Source of the DNA: Pantoea sp. RIT-PI-b
GTDB taxonomy: Bacteria > Pseudomonadota > Gammaproteobacteria > Enterobacterales > Enterobacteriaceae
DNA length: 64,000 nt
NCBI RefSeq assembly: GCF_001187905.1
Contig: NZ_LGIS01000016.1
Span: 96,751-160,750, forward strand
Direction of reading: 5' to 3'
Shown here: one piece after another, positions 1 to 9,620 of the stretch
How the letters are laid out: each line of letters opens with the position of its first letter
Position numbering within the stretch: the stretch's first letter is position 1
The notes under the pieces: model-generated
What the model was told of the DNA's origin: nothing
What the model saw: the letters and a program-made list of their open reading frames with translations, nothing else
Databases searched by the model: none
Made by a program: the position numbers and the translations under genes

Positions 1-1
1 C

Positions 2-112
2 GCCGGCTTTACGCGCGTTACATCCTTTAATCCCTATTGGGAACAGCAAGGCCAAACTTTCCAGGATCACGATGGCTATCGCACGGTGATCCAGTGTCAG
101 CAATGGCCGTGA
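2..112 (+). CDS. VOC (glyoxalase-like) family protein, C-terminal fragment
   Basis: The reading frame is open from the left edge of the window and ends at TGA 110-112, giving the last 36 residues of a protein. The fragment contains NPYWE, then a short turn and DHDGYR, then a final beta strand (TVIQC). This is the usual ending of vicinal-oxygen-chelate proteins, where the late Glu and the strand near the DPDGY-like turn belong to the metal-binding barrel. Start, length and substrate cannot be seen. It converges on ybaA, with a perfect hairpin between the two genes. Confidence 0.55.
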   Translation, partial: AGFTRVTSFNPYWEQQGQTFQDHDGYRTVIQCQQWP

Positions 113-123
113 TCGGTAACATT

Positions 124-147
124 CAGGTGCGCAACAATGCGCACCTG
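124..147. repeat. REP-like palindrome between convergent genes
   Basis: The arms CAGGTGCGCA and TGCGCACCTG are perfectly complementary around a 4-base loop. The GGTGCGCA-N4-TGCGCACC core recurs near 12739, 30131 and 46379, always outside coding sequence. It lacks a T-run, so it may be a REP element that helps end transcription from both sides rather than a classical terminator. Confidence 0.7.
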
Positions 148-151
148 ACAG

Positions 152-505
152 CTACTCCTCCAGCAATATCGCAAAGCCGCCATAAATCATGCGTTTGCCA
201 TCGAAAGGCATATTTTCACCCAGCGCTTTCATGCGCGGATCGGACATCATTTTGCCGTTGGCGGCGTCGCGCACCTCTTTCGACGCATACTCAATCCAGC
301 TAAACACCACCGTTTCGCCCGCCTCAGCTTTCACCGCACGATAGAAATCGGTCTGCGTACCTTCAGGCACATCATCCGCCCAGCACTCGACGATACGCGT
401 GGCGCCGAACTCCTTAAACAGCGGCGCGGCTTTGGCCGCCATGGCGCGATAATCCTCCTTATTCGCTTCCGGCACCGCTACGACAAAACCATCAACGTAC
501 GACAT
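152..505 (-). CDS. ybaA: DUF1428 family protein YbaA
   Basis: This 117-residue cytoplasmic protein matches E. coli YbaA along its whole length as I remember it. Shared blocks are YVDGFVVAVP at the start, MAAKAAPLFKEFGA, VECWADDVP, FSWIEY.SKEVRDAANGKMM near residues 68-86, and FDGKRMIYGGF near the C terminus. The family has a dimeric ferredoxin-like alpha/beta-barrel fold and no assigned reaction. The ATG at 505 is the natural start, as for other family members. It appears to be a single-gene unit with its own upstream region at 506-599. Confidence 0.93.
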   Translation of the reverse strand: MSYVDGFVVAVPEANKEDYRAMAAKAAPLFKEFGATRIVECWADDVPEGTQTDFYRAVKAEAGETVVFSWIEYASKEVRDAANGKMMSDPRMKALGENMPFDGKRMIYGGFAILLEE

Positions 506-599
506 AGCTTGTTACTCCGTCGTCATTTACGCGGTCAGTAATAACCGCACAGTAATTGTATAAATGATGTGCAACAACAGCCGATGTTGAGATGCAAAA

Positions 600-1370
600 T
601 TGCGCACTTACTCGCAGATTCTGCGCGCGCCTGACGAATTACGTTACACTGACGCCTTTGATCGTTACCTCAGCGAGAAATTTATGCGCATTACCCTTGA
701 ACCGGCCGATCAGCCGTTTATTCACCGCTTATTGGGTGAAGAGATTGACAATATTGACACCGCATCACCCCATGCAACGCAGTTACACCAGGCGCTCAAC
801 AATGCACGTCAGCAAAAGAATCATGAAGCCGACCTCGACTGGAAGCGCAACGCGCTGTTTCTGCTGTTGTTCGTTTTTTTGTATGCCGCACTAGGCGCCT
901 CATTAACGCTGGACCTTACCCCGCAGGTTTCCAGCCATAAAAGCCTTGCCTACGCGCTGGAAGCAGTGCCGGTGCTGATCGCGTTCTCCGGCTTGTTTAT
1001 ATCGTTGCTCTATCTATTTCTCACCCGCAGCGGTGCACGTCGGCTGCGTAATTGGGAGCAAGGTATTTTTACGCTGGAGAAATACAGCGGCGTGAATCTC
1101 AGCCGGCAGATTAATGAGATGGGTGCGCGAACCACCAACTATTCGCACTCGGCGATTAACGTGGCGCTGGCACTGTTTATTTGCGTGACCTGGGTGGTGA
1201 TGTACAACTATTTCACCTTTACCACCAGCGGCGTGATTGGCAGCGTGATTTCACTGTTTATCACCACCATGACTTACGTGATTCTGGATATTCAGCTGCT
1301 GAAATCGAATTCATCCATCGCGATTGATGAGCCGCTGATTCCGGCAGAAGATGAGAAAGAAAAGCCTTAA
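600..1370 (+). CDS. Unrecognised four-helix membrane protein
   Basis: The frame encodes 256 residues if it starts at TTG 600; the first in-frame ATG is at 684 (228 residues). Neither has a strong ribosome-binding site, so the start is uncertain. The first 80 residues are hydrophilic. Four hydrophobic segments follow in two pairs, roughly residues 84-104 (starting ALFLLLFVFLY), 121-142, 183-203 (starting SAINVALALF) and 208-229. A soluble loop between the pairs contains a basic stretch (GARRLRNWEQG). The C-terminal tail is acidic and ends in EDEKEKP. I do not recognise the family. It is likely an inner-membrane protein with both ends in the cytoplasm. Codon use is like that of its neighbours. 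Confidence 0.6.
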   Translation: MRTYSQILRAPDELRYTDAFDRYLSEKFMRITLEPADQPFIHRLLGEEIDNIDTASPHATQLHQALNNARQQKNHEADLDWKRNALFLLLFVFLYAALGASLTLDLTPQVSSHKSLAYALEAVPVLIAFSGLFISLLYLFLTRSGARRLRNWEQGIFTLEKYSGVNLSRQINEMGARTTNYSHSAINVALALFICVTWVVMYNYFTFTTSGVIGSVISLFITTMTYVILDIQLLKSNSSIAIDEPLIPAEDEKEKP

Positions 1371-1428
1371 ATCGTCTGCTTCTAATCGAGGCATAACAGG
1401 CCGAATGCAGACCGGTTAAAAACGTTTA

Positions 1429-1466
1429 TAGCGGCGCTATTTATCGCGTAATAAACAGCGCCGCTA
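1429..1466. repeat. Inverted repeat of the GCGCCGCTA family
   Basis: TAGCGGCGCT at 1429-1438 pairs perfectly with AGCGCCGCTA at 1457-1466 around an 18-base loop. The same arm sequence recurs at 53801-53867 and about 63544-63565. It lies between the convergent ends of the membrane protein gene and the glucosidase gene. Confidence 0.7.
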
Positions 1467-1501
1467 CGATGCGTGCATCAAGTCATATCAGTAGTCATAC
1501 C

Positions 1502-4466
<2,965 letters not shown>

Positions 4467-4582
4467 GTTATTTTTCCATTGCCAGAGGGAAATTTGCCCA
4501 TCAGGAGCGAACTAATCCGGCAATGTTAGAAAAACGCTTCGGCAATGTCACCTGGTCACAATATGTTTTTGCGGGTCTTTAA

Positions 4583-5341
4583 TTACAAAAATGTCACACC
4601 ACGTGACAGCTCACTGACATTATTTACCACTAATTTTCGACCAATGGATTCAAGAATAAAAATAACCGGAACCTGCGTCGTAATATCGTATTCATTGTCA
4701 ACCAAAATGCGCGACACGTGATAGGGAATAATAAAGTCTGACAGCTTCGCCAAGGTTGAATCAGCCTTACAGGTAATAGCAATAACTTTGCACTTATGAA
4801 TAACAAACTGTCGGGCAAGCTTCAAAATTTCAGGGGTTTCGCCGGAAACGGAGAGCACGATGGCCACTGAACTCTGTACCATATCGGTACTCACCGGATA
4901 ATAGGGATCATCAATGTGATTACTGAACTTGCCAATATTTGAGAAAAAACGTGCACCATACCTGCCAAGCGTCCCGGAGCTGCCTGCGCCGGCAAAGAAC
5001 ACCCGCTCGGCATCACGAATGTGTCCTGCCGCATGGGTAATCAGCTCTTCAAACTCATCGTTTCTAATGCTTTTAAAGAACGTCATTATTTCTTCAGCAC
5101 CATGAGGAATAAGTAAGGTGCTGTTTTTGCGCAACTGCAACTTCATACTCGCTTTAAGTTCCGAGTAACCTTTGAAATCCATTTTTTTACAGAATCGCAG
5201 AACCGTCGCGGTAGAGACACCAGAATTATCTGCCAACTCCCGTATCGTCATATAAATAACCGCGTTAATGTTCTTGATAATATAGTTGTGCACGCTACTT
5301 TCAAGCGCGTTTAGCTGAGAGAGTTTTCTGGCGTCGAACAT
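4583..5341 (-). CDS. MurR/RpiR family transcriptional regulator of the glucoside operon
   Basis: This 252-residue protein has an N-terminal RpiR-type winged helix, with MTIRELADNSGVSTATVLRFCKK-type residues at about 31-53 as the recognition region. A SIS sugar-phosphate-binding domain follows (FFAGAGSSGTLG near 115-126, then the VLSVSGETPEI loop). It lies directly upstream of the EIIBC and GH1 genes on the same strand and probably senses the phosphorylated sugar or a product. A TGTCAC-N5-GTGACA palindrome lies upstream of it and an identical one overlaps its last codons in front of EIIBC. This suggests autoregulation plus control of an internal promoter. Repressor or activator cannot be decided. 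Confidence 0.88.
   Translation of the reverse strand: MFDARKLSQLNALESSVHNYIIKNINAVIYMTIRELADNSGVSTATVLRFCKKMDFKGYSELKASMKLQLRKNSTLLIPHGAEEIMTFFKSIRNDEFEELITHAAGHIRDAERVFFAGAGSSGTLGRYGARFFSNIGKFSNHIDDPYYPVSTDMVQSSVAIVLSVSGETPEILKLARQFVIHKCKVIAITCKADSTLAKLSDFIIPYHVSRILVDNEYDITTQVPVIFILESIGRKLVVNNVSELSRGVTFL
4592..4608. promoter_or_regulatory. Operator palindrome TGTCAC-N5-GTGACA, upstream of EIIBC
   Basis: TGTCAC, spacer ACCAC, GTGACA form a perfect inverted repeat. It overlaps the last codons of the RpiR gene and lies about 125 bases before the EIIBC start. Geometry and arms are identical to the site at 5382-5398. A degenerate relative (TGTCACCTGGTCACA) lies at 4545-4559. These are probably binding sites of the RpiR regulator. 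Confidence 0.65.
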
Positions 5342-5381
5342 TTATTTAAATATCCTGATGCGACAATTATGTTGCCTATCA

Positions 5382-5398
5382 TGTCACAAAGCGTGACA
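5382..5398. promoter_or_regulatory. Operator palindrome TGTCAC-N5-GTGACA, upstream of rpiR
   Basis: TGTCAC, spacer AAAGC, GTGACA, centred about 50 bases before the RpiR start codon. It shares arms and spacing with the palindrome in front of EIIBC. Autoregulation by the RpiR protein is the simplest reading. Confidence 0.65.
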
Positions 5399-5452
5399 TA
5401 TCTACCGCCTTTAACGCTGAAAGCGTCATGCTCACCAAAAAGAAATTTCATT

Positions 5453-5474
5453 AAATGTGATAGTTAGCACATTT
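5453..5474 (-). promoter_or_regulatory. CRP-cAMP binding site
   Basis: A TGTGA-N6-GCACA core is flanked by AAA on the left and TTT on the right, so seven bases on each side are palindromic. It is close to the 22-bp CRP consensus. It lies about 110 bases upstream of the RpiR gene, so it probably puts the glucoside operon under catabolite control. Confidence 0.6.
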
Positions 5475-5603
5475 CGGCGCAAGGACGGCGCGAGAAGCCT
5501 CATGCTTAATGACTCACAAAGAAGTTATGGCACTGGAAAACAGGTTACAGCCCCGTTATCATCGGCCCATCTTTTCACTTACTGATAACTAAGGAGGATT
5601 ACT

Positions 5604-5687
5604 ATGCTGCCGTGTGAATTGTTTATTTACTCACACTTCTATAGTAATTGGCCGCGCTCAGGCATTGCCGCACTCGTGCTGCGATAA
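5604..5687 (+). CDS. Leader peptide, 27 codons, upstream of the ABC-F gene
   Basis: The ATG at 5604 is preceded by a perfect AAGGAGG at 5591-5597, the strongest ribosome-binding site in this region. The peptide begins MLPCELFIYSHF, contains YSNWPRSG, and ends LVLR before TAA. It is too short for most gene finders. Its last codons form the 5' arm of an 8-bp stem (5655-5662 with 5693-5700), and a terminator-like hairpin follows before the ABC-F start. This fits a regulatory leader peptide whose translation status sets the fold of the mRNA. I do not recognise the sequence. Confidence 0.5.
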   Translation: MLPCELFIYSHFYSNWPRSGIAALVLR

Positions 5688-5764
5688 TCCGCCCTGAGCG
5701 AAGTTGTCTGAATATCTTTACTCTCTGGGTTGTCGTCAGCTTTTCTATGACGTCAGGCTTTTTT
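5655..5764 (+). promoter_or_regulatory. Attenuator-like leader of the ABC-F gene
   Basis: CGCTCAGG at 5655-5662 pairs with CCTGAGCG at 5693-5700, enclosing a small GCAC/GTGC hairpin and the stop codon of the 27-codon ORF. Downstream, 5727-5738 (GGGTTGTCGTCA) can pair with 5748-5759 with two mismatches and is followed by six T residues (5759-5764). The T-run ends about 14 bases before the ABC-F start. Together these look like a pause or antitermination stem plus an imperfect intrinsic terminator. The fold was drawn by eye. Confidence 0.4.
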
Positions 5765-5777
5765 GCGCCTGCAACTT

Positions 5778-7496
5778 ATGAGTAAGCACATGAGCACTCT
5801 ACTTTCCGCCCACGCTGTCGGCTTCGATAACGCCTTCGGTGCCCTGTTTCACGATATCCATTTCAGCCTGAAAAAAGGCGACCGCATCGGTTTGCTGGGT
5901 GATAACGGCACCGGCAAAAGCACCTTGCTAAAAATCCTCAGCGGCGAACTGGCAGCCAGCCACGGCAGCATTACCCAAGCCAACCACTGTTTGCTGGCGC
6001 GTATTGAGCAGCATCTGCCTGCTGAACTGCATACTGCTTCACTGCTCGATGCCGTAATGGCGCGTTTGCCAGAACAGCGCGATGGCTGGCGCGCCGAAGC
6101 GCTACTCGGCAGCCTCGGTTTTAGTGAGCAGCAACAGTTACAAACCGTCGCCACGCTGAGCGGCGGCCAGCATATGCATTTGCTGCTGGCGCGGGCGCTG
6201 GTCCTCCAGCCGGATCTGCTGCTACTGGATGAACCCAGCAACCACCTTGACCTGCCAACACTGCTATGGCTGGAAAACTTTCTTACCCGTTGGAGCGGCA
6301 GTTTTGTGCTGGTTTCGCATGACAGCACCTTGCTGGATCGCGTTACTAACTGCAGCTGGATTCTGCGTGATAAGGGACTGCAATACTTCCGTCTGCCCTG
6401 CACGGCCGCACGTCAGGCGTTACTTGAACAAGATGCAGCCGACGCGCAACGCTTTCAGGCTGAGCAGAAGGAGATCGATCGCGTCGAGAAAAGCGCCAAA
6501 CGTCTGGCGATTTGGGGACGCACTTACGATAACGAAGGTTTGTCACGCAAAGCTCAGCAAATGGAGAAGCGCGCCAGTTGGTTGAAAGAGGCGCAAACCA
6601 CGCTGAGTGAAGGATCCTTGGGGCGGCGGCAGCTGCACGGTGAAGCGCTGGAGGCCGACCGCGTACTGGCGCTGCCGGAAATGTCGATTCGGCCCGCCGA
6701 TGACGCGCCTGCGCTGTTTTCGCTGCCGCTGCTGCAGGTGAAAAGTGGCGATCGCGTGGCGATTGTCGGACACAACGGTTCGGGCAAATCATCGTTGCTG
6801 CGGCAGCTGTGGCGGGAATATCAGCAAACCGACAGCGCGTTGTTTCATCCGCGTGCGCGACTTGGCTACTACGACCAAAGTCTGCACCAGCTGCGCGATG
6901 CGGATACGCTGAGTGACGCGCTGACCCATTTCGCAGCGCTCAGCGACGAACAGCGCAAAATGGCGCTGATCGCTGCCGGTTTCCCCTATCTGCGGCATCA
7001 ACAGCTGATTGGTTCACTCAGCGGCGGGGAGCGCTCGCGTCTGTTGTTTGTTGGATTAACATTGGCGCGTTATTCGATACTGCTGCTCGATGAACCCACC
7101 AACCATCTGGATATGGTGGGCAAGGAGGAGCTGGCGGAGGCGCTAACTCAGTTCGACGGTGCAGTTTTACTGGTATCGCACGATCGCCAGTTAATCGCCA
7201 ACAGCTGTAACCGCTTCTGGTTGATTGAGGATCGGCAACTGAGCGAGTGGCATGATTTTGCGGCGGTCACCGAACGCCTGCGGGCTGAGCCGCCGGAAAC
7301 CACGTTTGCCAATTCTCAGGCCGATTCCCTGGAGATGTCACAGGCAACGGATGAAGATGCCCTGCTGCTGGCGCTGCTGGAGGTCGAAAGCAAGCTGGAA
7401 GAGGATCTGGCGCGCAAGCCGAAGCATCAAAAGCCTGGGTTACAGGCACAATGGCGTGAGGAGATTGCGATGCTTAAAGCCCAGCTCGATCTGTAA
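5778..7496 (+). CDS. ABC-F family ATPase (ribosome-associated type)
   Basis: This 572-residue soluble protein has two ABC domains in one chain and no membrane segments. ABC1 has Walker A GDNGTGKST (about residue 40), signature LSGGQ and Walker B LLLLDEPSNHLD. A charged linker follows (around KRLAIWGRTYDNEGLSRKAQ). ABC2 has Walker A GHNGSGKSS, signature LSGGERSR and LLLDEPTNHLD. The C terminus is a charged coiled-coil tail. ABC-F proteins act on the ribosome, as translation factors or as antibiotic-protection proteins. The gene is neither obviously EttA, Uup nor YheS. Its leader-ORF/attenuator arrangement resembles that of inducible resistance ABC-F genes. ATG 5778 and ATG 5790 are both possible starts, with weak ribosome-binding sites. 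Confidence 0.88.
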   Translation: MSKHMSTLLSAHAVGFDNAFGALFHDIHFSLKKGDRIGLLGDNGTGKSTLLKILSGELAASHGSITQANHCLLARIEQHLPAELHTASLLDAVMARLPEQRDGWRAEALLGSLGFSEQQQLQTVATLSGGQHMHLLLARALVLQPDLLLLDEPSNHLDLPTLLWLENFLTRWSGSFVLVSHDSTLLDRVTNCSWILRDKGLQYFRLPCTAARQALLEQDAADAQRFQAEQKEIDRVEKSAKRLAIWGRTYDNEGLSRKAQQMEKRASWLKEAQTTLSEGSLGRRQLHGEALEADRVLALPEMSIRPADDAPALFSLPLLQVKSGDRVAIVGHNGSGKSSLLRQLWREYQQTDSALFHPRARLGYYDQSLHQLRDADTLSDALTHFAALSDEQRKMALIAAGFPYLRHQQLIGSLSGGERSRLLFVGLTLARYSILLLDEPTNHLDMVGKEELAEALTQFDGAVLLVSHDRQLIANSCNRFWLIEDRQLSEWHDFAAVTERLRAEPPETTFANSQADSLEMSQATDEDALLLALLEVESKLEEDLARKPKHQKPGLQAQWREEIAMLKAQLDL

Positions 7497-7508
7497 GATG
7501 TAGACCCG

Positions 7509-7528
7509 GGTGGCCAGCGATGGCCACC
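7509..7528. terminator. Hairpin between convergent ABC-F and anti-sigma genes
   Basis: GGTGGCCA and TGGCCACC are perfect 8-bp arms around GCGA, occupying the whole gap between the two convergent stop codons. There is no U-run, so it could be a REP-like element or a factor-dependent stop. Confidence 0.55.
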
Positions 7529-8335
7529 TTATGCCATAAGCATTCGGCTTAACGCTTCCGCCGTCCTCTTCAGCTGTTGCGCCGGATTGCGGCCAATCAA
7601 CACATATTGATAGCCCGCACGATGCCACCACACAATATTCATCCCCTGGCGTTTTTCCTGCATCAGATCGGTTGCTTGCTGATGATCCTCGCGTGAAATA
7701 CACAGTGCCATCGGGCCATAACTGCTGTGATTCCAGGCAATCTGGCTAATCAGCGCATCGTCATAACGCAACATGCGCACGCTTTTCAACGCCGCTTCTG
7801 GCAAGGTTAATTGCGCCGGTGTGAAGTGCAGATCGAGATCCCGCGCGGTACGCGCCAGCGATCGCTGCAAAACCTGCGGTGAACTGTCGACATCCGCCAG
7901 CGTTTCCGCACTGTAGAGCGACATATATTGCGCTTCCAGCTCACGGATTTTTGCGCTTTCACCTGGCTCAGCTTTTATCACCGGACGCGCCAGAAAACCG
8001 ATGCCACTGCCCACCAGCAAAAAACTGACCGAGGCGGCAATCAGCGCACGACGGCTAACCTGCAACGGCGACGGTTGTGGCGCACGTGGCGTGGTGGCCA
8101 GCAAATGCTGCAAACGCGAAGTCATACGTTCCAGCGGCGCCTCATCCAGTATCGGCGCAAACGCCTCGGCGAAAGGTTGATTGCTTTTCATCAGCTCGGC
8201 GGTACGCGCTGACAGCGCCTCGCTACGTTTGAGCTCATTCTCAAAGGTCTGCGCTTCATCCGCGCGCATCTCGCCATCCAGCCAGGCAACGATGGCCTCA
8301 TCCGCATAGGGCGAACTAAAACGGGCTGCCTTCAC
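7529..8335 (-). CDS. Membrane-anchored anti-sigma factor
   Basis: This 268-residue protein has a cytoplasmic N-terminal part starting with DEAIVAWLDGEM, typical of zinc-less or weak ZAS-type anti-sigma domains. One transmembrane helix lies at about residues 99-117 (ALIAASVSFLLVGSGIGFL), followed by a periplasmic domain with a W-rich end (NIVWWHRAGYQYVLIG). Its ATG overlaps the stop of the ECF sigma gene by four bases (8332-8335), so the two are translationally coupled and the protein most likely sequesters that sigma factor. The signal sensed in the periplasm is unknown. Confidence 0.85.
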   Translation of the reverse strand: MKAARFSSPYADEAIVAWLDGEMRADEAQTFENELKRSEALSARTAELMKSNQPFAEAFAPILDEAPLERMTSRLQHLLATTPRAPQPSPLQVSRRALIAASVSFLLVGSGIGFLARPVIKAEPGESAKIRELEAQYMSLYSAETLADVDSSPQVLQRSLARTARDLDLHFTPAQLTLPEAALKSVRMLRYDDALISQIAWNHSSYGPMALCISREDHQQATDLMQEKRQGMNIVWWHRAGYQYVLIGRNPAQQLKRTAEALSRMLMA

Positions 8336-8847
8336 AAACGTTTCTCCTGTGCTGCAGGCCGCGCCGATACGGCGCTGGCTAAAGTACTTCTCGCGGCTGC
8401 CAGACGGCTCATGATGGTGCCAATCGGCACCGCCAGCGTGTCGGCCGCTTCCTGATAGGTGAAGCCCTCGACGTAAACCAAAAAAACCGCGTTGCGCTGC
8501 GCTTCCGGTAATTGCCCCACGCGCTGCATCACTTTGGCGTACTGGCGGCGCTCTTCGTTGAGCGCCTGCTGATCCGCTGCCACCAGCTCATCGCTATCCA
8601 CAAAACCCTGGCCCGCACGTACCCGCTGCGCGCGCAGTTCGTTAATCCACACCGAGTGCAGCACGCTAAACAGCCAGCGGTCGATACGCGTGCCAGGCGT
8701 GTATTGGCCACTTCGCTCCAGCGCGCGCACGCAGGTGGATTGCACTAGCTCCTCGGCCACATCGCGATTGCGCGACAGCACCATCGCGTAACGCCACAGG
8801 CGTGCCAGGTGTGCCGCTAAGTGCTGGCGGACTTCAGTGCTGGTAAT
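8332..8847 (-). CDS. ECF sigma factor with apparent ATT start codon
   Basis: Sigma-70 region 2 (RNRDVAEELVQSTCVRALE, DRWLFSVLHSVWINELR) and region 4 (LPEAQRNAVFLVYVEGFTYQEAA and the IGTIMSRLAAAR helix) are clear. The first in-frame ATG (8784) would cut off region-2 residues that every family member has. The in-frame sequence upstream reads TSTEVRQHLAAHLARLWRYA, the normal start of this family, and contains no ATG, GTG or TTG before an in-frame TGA. The codon before it is ATT (8847-8845), placed 8 bases after a perfect GGAGG. I therefore call ATT as the initiation codon (171 residues). The gene lies between the TPR gene and the anti-sigma gene in one operon. Confidence 0.85.
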   Translation of the reverse strand: MTSTEVRQHLAAHLARLWRYAMVLSRNRDVAEELVQSTCVRALERSGQYTPGTRIDRWLFSVLHSVWINELRAQRVRAGQGFVDSDELVAADQQALNEERRQYAKVMQRVGQLPEAQRNAVFLVYVEGFTYQEAADTLAVPIGTIMSRLAAARSTLASAVSARPAAQEKRL

Positions 8848-8874
8848 TTTTTCGTCCTCCGCAGGTCGCGATCA

Positions 8875-9414
8875 TCAGGTTTCCGGATGTCCCTGAATAG
8901 CCGCATTGAGATCGCGGTACTCTTCGCAATCCACGCCACACAGCGATTTAATAATGGTGAGCTGCTGCTTTGCCAAATCTGGACGACCTTTAATCATCCA
9001 GGCTTCGCCGAGATATTCGCGCACTTTGGCATATTTCGGGTCCAGCGCGATCGATTTCTGATAATAGCTCATGCCTTCATCGGTTCGTCCCAGCTTACGC
9101 GTGGCGTAACCGCGATAATTCCACGCCTCTTTGGTGTTCTGATTATGCAGCGTATCCAGCAGATTGAGCGCGGCCTGGTATTCGCCCTTTTTCGCCAGGT
9201 GATACGCATAATTGGTCTTATCGCTGTCGCTCAGCATGCTGGTCTTTTCCGGCACGCATGCTTTGGATTTACTGTCATAAACCTGTCCTTTCGGGCAATC
9301 CGGAACCTTTTTGTCGCTATCGTCATCGCCCATCGCCAGTGCAGTTGGCGCATGCAGCGCCAGCAGCAAAGCTGGCATCGCTAACCAGCGCAACTTCATC
9401 ATCGTCTTCATCAT
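8875..9414 (-). CDS. Periplasmic tetratricopeptide-repeat protein
   Basis: The 179-residue product starts with a signal peptide (KLRWLAMPALLLALHAPTALA, cleaved near residue 27). A short DDDSDKK stretch and a small Cys-containing segment (PDCPKG...KACVPE) follow, then TPR-like helices from about residue 68 (NYAYHLAKKGEYQAALNLLD; AWNYRGYATRKLGRTDEG; YYQKSIALDPKYA). Two further Cys (LCGVDC) near the end may form a disulfide. It is the first gene of the TPR/ECF sigma/anti-sigma operon, 27 bases before the sigma start. It may be part of the stress response or of signal sensing; its partner is unknown. Confidence 0.8.
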   Translation of the reverse strand: MMKTMMKLRWLAMPALLLALHAPTALAMGDDDSDKKVPDCPKGQVYDSKSKACVPEKTSMLSDSDKTNYAYHLAKKGEYQAALNLLDTLHNQNTKEAWNYRGYATRKLGRTDEGMSYYQKSIALDPKYAKVREYLGEAWMIKGRPDLAKQQLTIIKSLCGVDCEEYRDLNAAIQGHPET

Positions 9415-9586
9415 TTTTCCTCACGGAGTGGCATACAACGCCAGGTTGTTCTGAGTCAAAAAGTGGCTCAGATAGGCTGTAAACAACTCAGCGGTGATTT
9501 CTATTCGGTAAAAATGATCTTTTTTTCTTCCCTGCCGTCTGGCGCAGAAAAATAACGGAAAATTTACTCCTGATTATTGCCGTAAG

Positions 9587-9601
9587 TGATTATGATTCTC
9601 A
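9587..9601 (+). promoter_or_regulatory. Fur-box-like site upstream of macA
   Basis: TGATTATGATTCTCA matches the 7-1-7 Fur motif TGATAAT-N-ATTATCA at 12 of 14 positions. It ends 19 bases before the macA ATG, in the 206-base region shared with the divergent TPR/sigma operon. Iron control of macAB is inferred. Confidence 0.5.
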
Positions 9602-9620
9602 CTTCATAAAAGGGACGCTT

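Noticed and set aside
592..894. 100-codon frame overlapping the membrane protein gene
   Set aside because: Different frame with Cys/Arg-rich nonsense-like translation; the 256-codon frame shows proper membrane segments.
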